The translations under genes and the position numbers were made by a program. The notes beneath the pieces were generated by a model, which was not told the DNA's origin, searched no databases, and was given only the letters and a program-made list of their open reading frames with translations. A stretch of DNA of 64,000 nucleotides from TM7 phylum sp. oral taxon 348 (GTDB lineage Bacteria; Patescibacteriota; Saccharimonadia; Saccharimonadales; Saccharimonadaceae), in contig SDRW01000001.1 in NCBI GenBank assembly GCA_007845485.1, forward strand, positions 306,510 to 370,509. Reading direction: 5' to 3'. This document shows positions 33,863-43,157 of the stretch, in pieces (position 1 is the stretch's first letter; each line of letters opens with the position of its first letter).

Positions 33863-34428
33863 ATTTTGATCCAAATAACTATAATGAACTCACCGTCACC
33901 GAATCGCCAATCCCCGGGCTGTTTGTGGTAAAACTGCCCGTCCACGGCGACAACCGCGGTTGGTTTAAAGAAAATTACCAAAAGGAAAAAATGGAAGCAC
34001 TGGGACTGCCGTTATTTACCATCGTGCAAAACAATATCAGCTTCAACGACAAAGCCGGCGCTACCCGTGGCCTCCATGCTGAGCCGTGGAATAAATTTAT
34101 CTCCACTGCTAATGGCCGAGTATTCGGCGCGTGGTGCGATTTGCGCAAAGGCGACAGCTTCGGTCGAGTTTTCACACATGAAATCAATCCTGGCACGGCA
34201 ATTTTCGTACCCAAAGGTGTTGCTAATGGCTATCAAGCGCTTGACGACAACATTGCCTACACCTACCTGGTCGACGCGCACTGGTCTCCAGACGCCAAAT
34301 ACACCTTTGTCAATCTGTTTGACCCAGCACTCGGCATTGACTGGCCAATCAGCCAGAATCGAGCAATTATTTCCGAGAAGGACGCCGCTCACCCACTACT
34401 TGCAAATGTAATACCAATGGAGGTTTAA
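33859..34428 (+). CDS. rmlC: dTDP-4-dehydrorhamnose 3,5-epimerase
   Basis: The 189-residue cupin-fold enzyme performs the double epimerisation in dTDP-L-rhamnose synthesis. The catalytic His lies in TRGLHAEPW, near residue 73, and GRVFGAWCDLRKGDSFG and ATFVPKG-like IFVPKGVANGYQAL are the family landmarks. The usual RGLHYQ is changed to RGLHAEPW, a variant seen in some RmlC-like proteins, so 3-epimerase-only activity is not excluded. Starts inside the Nudix stop codon and ends one base before rmlD. Confidence 0.9.
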   Translation: MNFDPNNYNELTVTESPIPGLFVVKLPVHGDNRGWFKENYQKEKMEALGLPLFTIVQNNISFNDKAGATRGLHAEPWNKFISTANGRVFGAWCDLRKGDSFGRVFTHEINPGTAIFVPKGVANGYQALDDNIAYTYLVDAHWSPDAKYTFVNLFDPALGIDWPISQNRAIISEKDAAHPLLANVIPMEV

Positions 34429-34429
34429 T

Positions 34430-35275
34430 ATGAATTCAAATAATATTTTTATAGTCGGAGCAAATGGTCAATTAGGGCGGGCACTTCGTCAACAATATCC
34501 AGAAGCACGGTTCGCCGACATAGACGAGATGGATATCACTGACCGCCAATCAGTTGAGTCATTCGATTGGTCAGGAATATCAATTGTTTTAAATGCAGCA
34601 GCCTTTACTAATGTTGACGGCGCGGAAACACCAGAGGGTCGCGTAGCAGCCTGGAAGGTTAACGCCTCAGCGGTTGCCAACCTAACCCGAGTTTGCCGCA
34701 CTCACAACATGACTTTGGTGCATATTTCTAGCGATTACGTATTTGATGGAACGAAAGAGCCTCATTCTGAAAATGAGGACTTCAGCCCACTGAGTGTTTA
34801 TGGTGCATCAAAGGCAGCGGGAGATCTGCTCGTTGAGCAGCTCGATACGTTTTATCTACTGCGCACTACTTGGGTGATTGGCGAAGGTAAAAACTTCGTC
34901 CGCACTATGCTGGGATTGGCGGAAAAGAACATTTCACCAACTGTTGTTCATGACCAAATTGGCCGATTAACCTTTACTCGTGAATTGGTGAGAATTATTG
35001 ACCACCTGCTATCAACTCAAGCGCCATTCGGCACATATAACGCTACCAACGACGGACCATTAGAAAGCTGGGCGGATATCACTAGGCGGATTTTTGAGTT
35101 AGCTGGGCGTAATGATCTGACCGTTACCAACACAACGACGGCTGAATATTTTGCCGGCAAAGATGGTATCGCCCCTCGACCACTAGGTAGCGATATGAGT
35201 CTTGATAAATTACATTCTACCGGGTTCACTAGTCATGATTGGACACATGATCTAAAAGATTATATACTGAGCTAA
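34430..35275 (+). CDS. rmlD: dTDP-4-dehydrorhamnose reductase
   Basis: RmlD reduces the 4-keto intermediate to dTDP-L-rhamnose with NAD(P)H. The 281-residue protein has the nucleotide-binding [10 protein letters not shown] at about 10-19, [24 protein letters not shown], and the catalytic [21 protein letters not shown] ribosome site overlaps the end of rmlC. Length is typical. It is the last enzyme of the pathway, so this operon supplies dTDP-L-rhamnose completely from glucose-1-phosphate once rmlA is counted. Confidence 0.95.
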   Translation: MNSNNIFIVGANGQLGRALRQQYPEARFADIDEMDITDRQSVESFDWSGISIVLNAAAFTNVDGAETPEGRVAAWKVNASAVANLTRVCRTHNMTLVHISSDYVFDGTKEPHSENEDFSPLSVYGASKAAGDLLVEQLDTFYLLRTTWVIGEGKNFVRTMLGLAEKNISPTVVHDQIGRLTFTRELVRIIDHLLSTQAPFGTYNATNDGPLESWADITRRIFELAGRNDLTVTNTTTAEYFAGKDGIAPRPLGSDMSLDKLHSTGFTSHDWTHDLKDYILS

Positions 35276-35286
35276 AAGGAGTTTTT

Positions 35287-36156
35287 ATGAAAGGAATTAT
35301 TTTAGCAGGCGGCTCAGGTACTCGCCTCCACCCTATCACCAAGGCTATTAGCAAACAGCTAATGCCGATATACGATAAACCAATGATTTATTATCCGTTA
35401 ACCACGCTGATGCAAGCGGGGATTCGCGATATTTTGATAATTACCACACCAGAAGACCAAGCTGGTTTTCAGCGGCTGCTCGGCGACGGTTCACAGTGGG
35501 GTATCAATCTAGAATATGCCGTCCAGCCCAAACCAGAAGGCCTAGCGCAAGCTTTCATTATCGGTGAAGAATTCATTGGCAACGACAAAGTGGCTCTAGT
35601 CCTGGGAGATAATATTTTCCACGGTGAGCGGCTAGATGAGTCCCTACAGGAATGTACCAATCCTGACGGCGGTACGGTTTTTGCTTACAAAGTTTCTGAC
35701 CCAGAGCGATATGGTGTTGTCGAGTTTGATGAGCAAAATCAAGCCATCTCCATCGAAGAAAAACCAGCCGAGCCAAAGTCAAACTTCGCCGTGGTCGGGT
35801 TATATTTTTATGATAACGATGTTATTGAGATCGCCAAAAACGTCCAGCCTTCAGCACGAGGCGAGCTGGAAATCACTTCCATCAATGCTGAATATCTGCG
35901 CCGCGGTAAATTGCAAGTCCAGACTCTAGATAATGGCGATGTTTGGCTAGACACCGGCACCATCGACAGCCTAACTGATGCCGCCGATTTCGTTCGCGTC
36001 ATCCAAAAACGAACTGGCCGCATCATTGGTAGCCCAGAAAAAATCGCTTTCAAAAATAACTGGATTAGCCGAGAACAACTTAACACGCTTGCTGAGCCGC
36101 TCAAGAAATCTGGTTATGGCAAGTATCTAGTTAGAGTAGATTGTCAATCAAGCTAA
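35287..36156 (+). CDS. rmlA: glucose-1-phosphate thymidylyltransferase
   Basis: RmlA starts the pathway by joining dTTP and glucose-1-phosphate. The 289-residue enzyme has [20 protein letters not shown] (residues 8-27), [20 protein letters not shown] and the substrate-site [16 protein letters not shown] precedes the ATG. It closes the operon, and its stop codon overlaps the stop of the converging membrane-protein gene by 4 nt, leaving no terminator space between them. Confidence 0.96.
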   Translation: MKGIILAGGSGTRLHPITKAISKQLMPIYDKPMIYYPLTTLMQAGIRDILIITTPEDQAGFQRLLGDGSQWGINLEYAVQPKPEGLAQAFIIGEEFIGNDKVALVLGDNIFHGERLDESLQECTNPDGGTVFAYKVSDPERYGVVEFDEQNQAISIEEKPAEPKSNFAVVGLYFYDNDVIEIAKNVQPSARGELEITSINAEYLRRGKLQVQTLDNGDVWLDTGTIDSLTDAADFVRVIQKRTGRIIGSPEKIAFKNNWISREQLNTLAEPLKKSGYGKYLVRVDCQSS

Positions 36157-38123
36157 AACATGCCTCGCAATCTGCTGCATATCCCACTCAAGCTATCCTT
36201 TGATACGTTGCTGGGGTCAGCAAATAATACTCTTTCATTGCCTAAAACCTCAATAAATATAGACTTTATGTCGTCACTACGCGTCAAAATCAGGAGACGA
36301 GATTCTGGGGTTATATTTTTATCCTCGAGCAAAGTCTTAGCTATAACCTGCTTTGCGCTATGTATATCAGCATTAGGAGTTGACCACCTGGAAATTATTT
36401 CCTGTGTAGTAGTAGACTGTCCAGTCAGAGTCATCACAGATCTATTAAAAAATATATCACCATCAGTTTTCTGATCACTTCTAACCGAAAGTATAGCCGT
36501 AGACTTTTCTCGACAGATTGGACTCTCAGCTACAGTAATCGCATGGTCAAATAACTCTGGTACAGTAAACGCCGCCTTTACCTTACCCTGCAAATAAACT
36601 CCAAACACACCAACCCCGTTTGAAAAGGCCATCATTATAATGCCTACAATCATTAAAATCTTGACGCCACTTGACTGTGCTTTGTCTATAAGCGACATAG
36701 TTAGCATTGTCATAACCAAGCTAGTCAATAGGAGTAAACTTAATACAGATTTATGATAATAATAGCTGACTTCACCATTGGTCATTTTTTGAAATATAAA
36801 TAACGCCAGAGAAAATACTAATGACACAACTAGCCCAATAGTTAGAGGATTAACTGTTCGCTTCTTATGATTATGCCACAAATATGCCATAGCAAACACC
36901 GCCAAACTTAGCACGTAGAATACGTCAAAAACCAACACCCCACCCTGATCATTAATTTTATCTGATGTCACCCTCTCAAGTAATACATAAATAGCCCCCT
37001 GTACAAAGCTAAAACTAACAATAAACAAAAGACTGCTCAGCAAAAGTTTTGGCAACTTTACTTTTTGATTACTATAAAAATAATCAGCCGCTAAAGTAAA
37101 GATAAACATACCCAATACAACTGGAAGTAGGAAAAAATAGGACAGACCAACACCAATAACAGAAAAGGTTGCTAATAGCCCGTAGGTATACTTTTGTGTA
37201 ATATCACTTTCCTTACAATATAAAAATAGTAAGGCTATAGCCAAAAGTAGCAAATGGAGACTCATAATTTGTGGCATGAAACCGTCAGTAAACACAGAAA
37301 ACATCAAACCTAATAATGTGTATATCATACAGGAGATAACAATAATAGCTGACATCCATGGCTTTTTCTTATTATCTAATTTAACCAGTTTCGTTGCCAG
37401 AAAGATAAACGCAAACACTAAAAATACATAGTTAATTATCGAATATAATAAAAAGCTAACTAGCTTTTTATTAATGTCAGTAAACCTACTCATAAACGGT
37501 TGTACAGCCTCATTAAAAACCCAAGCATTTATATGATAGCCCTGAGGGTAATTGTTGGCAGCAGAGCCTAGCATAGAGTTAATCGGCAACTGGTTACCTC
37601 TTGAACCATAGACATAGCCCTTTTGCCTCTCGATAGTGTCTATAAAACTAAGATGAGATATATTATCTACCCCTGAGCCGTTAGCCACTCTTAAAAGATC
37701 GGCGCTCTGAAAACTAGAAAAAGATTGCGTTAGCATCAGGATAAATACAGTAAGGCTCACTAGAGAACTAATAATCTCGCTTAATGGGAACCATCTGCTG
37801 GGAGGAGTGAAACGACAAAATACAGCAAGACCTAGATTAAATACACCGACAGTCCAGGCAAAGAGCCATATTGACATCGGCACCTTGAGTACCCATGGTA
37901 CAAAAGCCAACAAAGTATTAATACTTATGTAAACCGAAAGAGTAACAAATAGTCGACCTATAAGACCTAGTCGTCTAGTCGGCAGAAACACTACCGCGGT
38001 AACTGTTGCAGTCATTATCAAAATTAAGGCTTGATTGAATACAACACCGAGAAAAGTAGCTATAATATAAGCTATTATGTATAACCTACGGTCATGCAGC
38101 CTATTTATTATAGTATTACACAT
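36153..38123 (-). CDS. multi-TM surface-glycan protein (DUF6541-like)
   Basis: A protein of about 656 residues with some thirteen predicted membrane helices and a periplasmic-type loop with the signature [18 protein letters not shown], typical of DUF6541-like GT-C-fold proteins linked to glycan synthesis. A short C-terminal extracytoplasmic domain follows the last helix. I place the start at 38123, where ATGTGTAA overlaps the gtrA stop; an ATG at 38138 and longer starts inside gtrA are possible. It is likely a polyprenyl-phosphate-sugar glycosyltransferase, working with the adjacent GtrA flippase-like protein and the GT2 on the other strand. Confidence 0.75.
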   Translation of the reverse strand: MCNTIINRLHDRRLYIIAYIIATFLGVVFNQALILIMTATVTAVVFLPTRRLGLIGRLFVTLSVYISINTLLAFVPWVLKVPMSIWLFAWTVGVFNLGLAVFCRFTPPSRWFPLSEIISSLVSLTVFILMLTQSFSSFQSADLLRVANGSGVDNISHLSFIDTIERQKGYVYGSRGNQLPINSMLGSAANNYPQGYHINAWVFNEAVQPFMSRFTDINKKLVSFLLYSIINYVFLVFAFIFLATKLVKLDNKKKPWMSAIIVISCMIYTLLGLMFSVFTDGFMPQIMSLHLLLLAIALLFLYCKESDITQKYTYGLLATFSVIGVGLSYFFLLPVVLGMFIFTLAADYFYSNQKVKLPKLLLSSLLFIVSFSFVQGAIYVLLERVTSDKINDQGGVLVFDVFYVLSLAVFAMAYLWHNHKKRTVNPLTIGLVVSLVFSLALFIFQKMTNGEVSYYYHKSVLSLLLLTSLVMTMLTMSLIDKAQSSGVKILMIVGIIMMAFSNGVGVFGVYLQGKVKAAFTVPELFDHAITVAESPICREKSTAILSVRSDQKTDGDIFFNRSVMTLTGQSTTTQEIISRWSTPNADIHSAKQVIAKTLLEDKNITPESRLLILTRSDDIKSIFIEVLGNERVLFADPSNVSKDSLSGICSRLRGMF

Positions 38124-38538
38124 CCTGCTTCTCTTCATGCGATACTTTCTTTGAAAAAATAAATAGCTTAAAGACCAAAAAATTCCAAATAGCAAATACA
38201 ATGGTTGTGACAATCTTTGCCCATTGAATCTCTAGGATATTCATTTTTACCAATAAATCAACAGCCGTAGAGGTCGCTATCAAATTAAAAAAACTTAGCA
38301 AAGCATATAAGCAAATTTGTGATTTTAATGAAAATCGATCGTCTTCGCTGTGATTAAAAACTCGTTTCCTGTTCATAGGAAAATTAACACAAAACCCCGA
38401 TAAGAAACCAATACCGCTCGCCATAAAAGCTGGCATTTTAGCTATATAGTACAATATGGAGGTAACTAATGTATCAACCGCCAGCGTCGTCACACCGACA
38501 ATGCCAAATAAAAATATCTGTATAACAAACTTTTTCAT
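38116..38538 (-). CDS. GtrA-family membrane protein
   Basis: A 140-residue protein with four membrane helices, starting KKFVIQIFLFGIVGVTTLAV and containing the GtrA features GFLSGFCVNFPMNRKRVF and a C-terminal AIWNFLVFKLFIFSK. GtrA proteins are thought to move polyprenyl-linked sugars across the membrane. The ATG at 38538 is chosen; a TTG three codons upstream lies 7 nt after a TATTAT box and could be a leaderless start. It is divergent from a DPM1-like GT2 (38586), the usual GtrA-GtrB partner, with about 45 bp between them. Confidence 0.88.
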   Translation of the reverse strand: MKKFVIQIFLFGIVGVTTLAVDTLVTSILYYIAKMPAFMASGIGFLSGFCVNFPMNRKRVFNHSEDDRFSLKSQICLYALLSFFNLIATSTAVDLLVKMNILEIQWAKIVTTIVFAIWNFLVFKLFIFSKKVSHEEKQDV

Positions 38539-38572
38539 ACTAACCAACTAACCCATAATACCATATTTATAG

Positions 38573-38578
38573 TATAAT
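38573..38578 (+). promoter_or_regulatory. -10 box of the GT2 gene at 38586
   Basis: TATAAT followed by 7 nt and the ATG at 38586. An ATG at 38577 lies inside the -10 box and so cannot be on the same transcript; this decides the start. Confidence 0.6.
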
Positions 38579-38585
38579 GAGAGGT

Positions 38586-39542
38586 ATGTACAGAAAATTA
38601 GAGACCGCAGTTGTTATACCTTGTTATAACGAAGAAAAAATGATCACTAAAACGATCAAGAAATTACCAAAGTACATTGACCATGTTATAGCCGTTAATG
38701 ATGCCAGCACTGATGACACCATTAGGGTTCTAAATAAATTAAAAAAGCAAAATGATCGACTGATTGTCGTTGACAACGAAACAAATCAAGGTGTCGGCGG
38801 CGCTCTCATCGCAGGATATAATTACGCTATTGAGCACACCAAAGCAACCGCTATCGGGATAGTGGCAGGCGACGACCAGTTTGACTCGTCATACCTTGAG
38901 GCAATGCTAGACGATTTTATCGATCAATCAGCAGATTACGTGAAAGCTAGCCGCTTCTTCCACCGAGAAGCCTTTAAGACTATGCCAAAATACCGCCAAT
39001 TCGGCAATATTTTCATATCATTGCTAACAAAATTCTCGACTGGATATTATTCTATCACAGACATCACTAATGGCTGCGGTTGGCTACGCCGCGACATAAT
39101 TGAAAAGGTCGATTTCTCCATAGTTGAAAAGCGCTACGACTATGAAACCAGCATGCTGACCGCCTTATCCATAGTCAATGCTAAAGTTATTGACCACGCC
39201 GTACCAGCTCATTACGGTGATGAGAAGTCAACTATTAAACTAATCCCAACCGCTTGGCGCAACCTCAAGGCCGTATGGAAGGGCTTTTGGCGACGAATTT
39301 ACTACAAGTACGTTCTGTACGGTTTCCATCCAGTAGCACTGTTTTTGTTTACTGGCATGTTCTTTTTGATCATCTCATTACTGATTGCAGGTTTCTTATT
39401 GTGTGTTAAATTATTTGCTCATCAATCACCAACCGCCGGCAGTGTCATGTTAGCTGTATTACCGTTTGTTTTAAGTGTACAGCTAGTCTTGACAGCGCTC
39501 ACTATTGATGTCTCTAATGAGAGCAACAATTTTAAGAAATAA
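38586..39542 (+). CDS. GT2 glycosyltransferase, DPM1/GtrB-like
   Basis: The 318-residue protein has the GT2 start VVIPCYNEEKMI, VNDASTDDT, GVGGALIAGYNYAI, a DDQFDSS metal-site segment near 98, and two C-terminal membrane helices (about 255-277 and 288-308). It most resembles polyprenyl-phosphate glycosyltransferases that charge a lipid carrier with one sugar. The start is decided by the -10 box 7 nt upstream. Opposite to, and probably functioning with, the GtrA and GT-C-like proteins at 36153-38538. Confidence 0.88.
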   Translation: MYRKLETAVVIPCYNEEKMITKTIKKLPKYIDHVIAVNDASTDDTIRVLNKLKKQNDRLIVVDNETNQGVGGALIAGYNYAIEHTKATAIGIVAGDDQFDSSYLEAMLDDFIDQSADYVKASRFFHREAFKTMPKYRQFGNIFISLLTKFSTGYYSITDITNGCGWLRRDIIEKVDFSIVEKRYDYETSMLTALSIVNAKVIDHAVPAHYGDEKSTIKLIPTAWRNLKAVWKGFWRRIYYKYVLYGFHPVALFLFTGMFFLIISLLIAGFLLCVKLFAHQSPTAGSVMLAVLPFVLSVQLVLTALTIDVSNESNNFKK

Positions 39543-39543
39543 G

Positions 39544-40194
39544 TTACAGTTTGATATTGTTCACATCGCCAATACCGTCAACAAGATAGTTTGGGCACAT
39601 GGCTGAGAGAAACTCCTCGTTACGAATACCGCTCAGTAGGGCAATACTAGTTGCACCAAGCTGCTGAGCCGCTGCAACGTCTGCTTCGGTATCACCAATA
39701 ATAACGACTTCACTTGGATTGTCCACTGTTTGCCTGACAATATCCGCCTTTTTCAATAGCGTTCCCTCTTTCGTGTCACTATGGCCCGACAAAATCTTTT
39801 CAAACAAATGCCGAATTCCCAAATGTTCAATCTGCCAATCAAGAGCATTTGCATTTCGTCTCAAGCTTAATAGATATAACTTGTTACCATTTGCCCGTAA
39901 CTTCTCTAGTGTGCGCAAACTATCCTTAAAGAGTTTATCCGCACCTAATTCTTCTTGCGACTCGATTCGATCAATAAACAGCTTGAGGTATCTATCTTTT
40001 TCATCAATACTCAGTCCGCTCAGTGGTAATAGCTTGTCCCAAGACAGGTTAGCGCGCTTCATTTCCCAATATTCCTCTTTGTCAAGCGGAGTCCCACCCA
40101 ACGCCTTAACACACTCTTCATACACCCGATAGTGTCGTGGGGCAATATCAGCTAATGTACCGTCAAAATCAACGAATATATTTTTATTATTTAT
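39544..40194 (-). CDS. HAD-family phosphatase with non-standard start
   Basis: The 216-residue protein is a haloacid dehalogenase-type hydrolase: the nucleophile motif VDFDGTLADI is at the very N-terminus, the cap domain follows, LYLLSLRRNANAL gives motif II and IGDTEADVAAAQQLGATSIAL gives motif IV. It overlaps the end of the epimerase gene. No ATG, GTG or TTG lies at a suitable place. GGAGG with 6 nt spacing points to an ATA codon at 40194; an in-frame ATG at 40278 would add 28 residues with no HAD character. It probably dephosphorylates a sugar phosphate in the five-gene operon. Confidence 0.8.
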   Translation of the reverse strand: MNNKNIFVDFDGTLADIAPRHYRVYEECVKALGGTPLDKEEYWEMKRANLSWDKLLPLSGLSIDEKDRYLKLFIDRIESQEELGADKLFKDSLRTLEKLRANGNKLYLLSLRRNANALDWQIEHLGIRHLFEKILSGHSDTKEGTLLKKADIVRQTVDNPSEVVIIGDTEADVAAAQQLGATSIALLSGIRNEEFLSAMCPNYLVDGIGDVNNIKL

Positions 40195-41071
40195 ACAATT
40201 CCTCCATCTCTTTAAGCTTATCTGGGAAAAATACTTCAGGATGATAATCGAGCAACTTCTCCGCTCGAGATATATCAATGACTATATCAGAACCACCGTC
40301 TTCAGATAAAACAGTGATGCGACTTATTGACTGCGTACTATCAACAATTGCCTGAGCCGTCTCTTGAATAGAAACACCCCGACCCGTACCAATATTAACA
40401 ACCCCAGCACCGTTCGCATTCACCGCACAGATAATACTGCGGGCAACGTCATCAGTATGTACATAATCACGTAGTACTTTTGCGCCACGAATCGTCAAAT
40501 CATCACCAGCTTTCGCTGCTCGAATAAAGTTCGGTATCGCTCGGGCAATAGGGTCATACCCGCCATACATCACCGAAAACCGCAAAATAGTTAGTTCTTT
40601 ATTCAGTTTTTTTGCGTACGACTGAGTGATGAGTTCACTAGCCAGTTTAGTAGAGCCGTAGTACGAACCGCCAGCGACGACATTATCTTCTGTGATTGGA
40701 CCGTGGATTTTTGACTGATCATACACTTCTGCTGTACTACCAATGATAATCTTCTCAGATTTCTCACCAAAATAAGTTAGCAGGTTGATCGTTGCGTCTA
40801 TATTACCTAGCCTTGCTTTATCAAGGGTGTCGTCGGCAGCTGTTCTCGGTACAAAAGCCGCCAAGTGAACAATAGCATCAAATATCTCATCGCTCACCTG
40901 CTTGGCTGCTGATTCTATACTTTTTTGATCTGATAAATCACACCGTATCCAGCGACCAGTGAGACTATCTGGCTGAGACCGACCCAAACAGATAATCTCC
41001 CAATCAGTTGGTGCCATCTCTAAGAAACGTCTACCAACAAACCCTGAGGACCCCGTAACGAGAAGCTTCAC
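40187..41071 (-). CDS. NAD-dependent sugar epimerase/dehydratase
   Basis: An extended short-chain dehydrogenase of 294 residues with GSSGFVGRRFLE (7-18), HLAAFVPRTA, GSTAEVYDQSKIHGP, catalytic SYYGSTKLASE and RDYVHTDDVARSI. It most likely acts on a nucleotide sugar; the exact reaction cannot be assigned. It starts with GTG sharing a base with the stop of the ATP-grasp gene (TAGTG), and its 3' end contains the ribosome site and start of the HAD gene. Operon order is aminotransferase, oxidoreductase, ATP-grasp, epimerase, HAD. Confidence 0.9.
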   Translation of the reverse strand: MKLLVTGSSGFVGRRFLEMAPTDWEIICLGRSQPDSLTGRWIRCDLSDQKSIESAAKQVSDEIFDAIVHLAAFVPRTAADDTLDKARLGNIDATINLLTYFGEKSEKIIIGSTAEVYDQSKIHGPITEDNVVAGGSYYGSTKLASELITQSYAKKLNKELTILRFSVMYGGYDPIARAIPNFIRAAKAGDDLTIRGAKVLRDYVHTDDVARSIICAVNANGAGVVNIGTGRGVSIQETAQAIVDSTQSISRITVLSEDGGSDIVIDISRAEKLLDYHPEVFFPDKLKEMEELYK

Positions 41072-42153
41072 TACAACTCCTGAAGAATACGGTCACGCTC
41101 AGCAACACTCTCTTCAACAGTCTTCATATCTGACAGCACAGGCTCAAAGTCCATACCTCGGATCCACACCAAGCCATCCGGTAAGGGGTTGGTATTGTTT
41201 TCAATCTTTGGCACAACTTCACCATAACCAAGTTTAACGAACATTTCAGGCATATTTAGACCCGCCTGAGTAAAGAATTCGTGAGTCGTAAAGAAGCGAC
41301 CAATGTTAATCTCTGTTGGGTTTGGTATACCGTTTTTGTCATAAGCCATATCAACACCAAACAGACCGTCTGGTTTATCGTCAACTGCCAATACTGCTCG
41401 ACGCGCAATATCATCAAGTTCAGTATCAGAATAAGTCAACCCTGTGCCTGTTGCACCAGTAACACCGGATGGAGAAATTTTCGCCAGCTCCCAGTACAGT
41501 CGCTTACGGCCTTGAGCAACGACCAATTCGCCATCTTTCCAGAGAGACATCCATGTAACAGTTTCTGGCTCGAGTAATTCAGACACCGTAAAGTTACCAT
41601 CCCATGAGCCATTTTTTTCTTGAAAATCGAGCCAGTTTTTAGCGCTCTTAACGTCATGAACTGGAAGCGATCCACGACCACCAGCACCCGAAATCGCTCT
41701 AATCCACATTGAGCCGCCCATCTCCTCGAGGAGCGCAGCCAAGTCGGTATCTCGACCTTCTATCAGCTTAGTCTTTGGAACCTTAATACCAGCCTTTTCC
41801 CAAAGCTTAAATGATTCAAATTTATCTTGTAAAATTTTCACTGTCTCCTTAGCCGGGAAAAATGTCTTGGCATTAATCTTCTCTCTGTTCTCACTCAAGA
41901 AGCCAACCTCGACATCATTCTGTGCGTGGACAAATTCAATATTTTCTTTTTCAATAATATAGTTTAAGAAATCGATATATTTAGGGTCGTTGGCAAATGG
42001 AGCTAGATATTTAGCATCAACTTCAGCACGCTGTAAGTAATACTTATCGGCGTCCGTACCTACAATATAGTATTCCTCATCAGCCGCCCTTAGTGAGCGA
42101 ATAAAATTTGCTGATGGCGAGCCGCCGGCTCCTGTGACTAAAATTCTCTTCAT
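41071..42153 (-). CDS. ATP-grasp enzyme
   Basis: The 360-residue protein resembles carbamoyl-phosphate-synthase-like ATP-grasp ligases: an N-terminal Rossmann segment RILVTGAGGSPSANFIRSL, the hinge KFESFKLWEKAGIKVPKT, the glycine-rich loop AISGAGGRGSLPV and a metal-site region GVDMAYDKNGIPNPTEIN. ATP-grasp enzymes activate a carboxylate and join it to an amine, thiol or other nucleophile. Inside a sugar-biosynthesis operon with a DegT aminotransferase, it may acylate or amidate an amino sugar. It starts 8 nt after the MocA-like gene. Confidence 0.87.
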   Translation of the reverse strand: MKRILVTGAGGSPSANFIRSLRAADEEYYIVGTDADKYYLQRAEVDAKYLAPFANDPKYIDFLNYIIEKENIEFVHAQNDVEVGFLSENREKINAKTFFPAKETVKILQDKFESFKLWEKAGIKVPKTKLIEGRDTDLAALLEEMGGSMWIRAISGAGGRGSLPVHDVKSAKNWLDFQEKNGSWDGNFTVSELLEPETVTWMSLWKDGELVVAQGRKRLYWELAKISPSGVTGATGTGLTYSDTELDDIARRAVLAVDDKPDGLFGVDMAYDKNGIPNPTEINIGRFFTTHEFFTQAGLNMPEMFVKLGYGEVVPKIENNTNPLPDGLVWIRGMDFEPVLSDMKTVEESVAERDRILQEL

Positions 42154-42161
42154 GATTCCTC

Positions 42162-43157
42162 CTATTTCTCCTCAAAAGGCGCAACAGCCTCTAATGATAT
42201 TTTTAAAGCTTCACGTGCATCAACTGGATCAACAATTGCCGCTGTACGACCCATAGATTTAGCCATAAAGGCCTTCAGTTCTGCCGCTAATGGCTCTTCA
42301 AAATCTACTTTTATGACACGTTTTTCTGGGTCACCGACTTGCAATACAAACTCAGTAAATCCATCTTTTTGGATTTCCTTCATATTATGTTTGTAGTATG
42401 TTAATTCTTGGGTTATATAGTTAGCTTCCAAATAGCCGAGCGATCCCGTTAGCGCAATGGTGCGAATCTTGACTGGTGTAAGCCAGTTTGCCTGAATAAA
42501 TCCAGAGGCTCGACCATAATCCATCAATATCTCTGCTGAGTCAATCTTTTTACTATGGCGAGTACGTGAACCATGGCTAGAAATAGATCTTGGTTTTTGA
42601 CCCAAAAGGTAGTTTACGATATCAACGTCATGTACCGCTAGGTCAATAATAACATCGGTTTTTGGCTCTACCGCTGGAAATCCACCAACGCGTTTACAAA
42701 CCACAGAAGTAATATCACCAATAGCATTATCATCAACCATTTGCTTCAGTTTCTTGATAACTGGGTTAAACCGCTCAATATGACCAACCGTAAAGGTAAC
42801 GTTATTCTTCTTAGCACAAGCAATCAACTTGTCAGCTTCTTCTACCGACGAAGCTATTGGCTTCTCTAGCATACAGTGAATACCTCGTGACATAACCTCT
42901 GTAGCCACCTCAAGATGAAATGGCGTTGGCACAACTACAGAAACTGCATCAGGTCGCGCCTTTTCAAGCATCTCCTTATAGTCGGTAAAGAACTTTACCT
43001 TATAGTCATCAGCCAGAGACTTTGCCTCAGGGTTTACGTCAGCAATTGCCACTAATTCTGATTCTGGGAGCATGAAGTAGTTGCGAACATGATTCCTGCC
43101 CATATTGCCAGTACCAATAACGGCAACTCTTAGTTTTCCTTCCTGCTTATTAGCCAT
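42162..43157 (-). CDS. Gfo/Idh/MocA-family oxidoreductase
   Basis: The 331-residue protein begins with a Rossmann motif (VAVIGTGNMGRNHVRNY) and has the family EKPIASSVEEADKLI with its catalytic Lys, and AVHDVDIVNYLLG. Such NAD(P) enzymes oxidise sugar hydroxyls, for example before transamination. The ATG at 43157 overlaps the DegT stop (ATGGCTAA), a better start than the upstream in-frame codons inside DegT. It precedes the ATP-grasp gene. Together with the DegT enzyme it would make a keto sugar and convert it to an amino sugar. Confidence 0.9.
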   Translation of the reverse strand: MANKQEGKLRVAVIGTGNMGRNHVRNYFMLPESELVAIADVNPEAKSLADDYKVKFFTDYKEMLEKARPDAVSVVVPTPFHLEVATEVMSRGIHCMLEKPIASSVEEADKLIACAKKNNVTFTVGHIERFNPVIKKLKQMVDDNAIGDITSVVCKRVGGFPAVEPKTDVIIDLAVHDVDIVNYLLGQKPRSISSHGSRTRHSKKIDSAEILMDYGRASGFIQANWLTPVKIRTIALTGSLGYLEANYITQELTYYKHNMKEIQKDGFTEFVLQVGDPEKRVIKVDFEEPLAAELKAFMAKSMGRTAAIVDPVDAREALKISLEAVAPFEEK

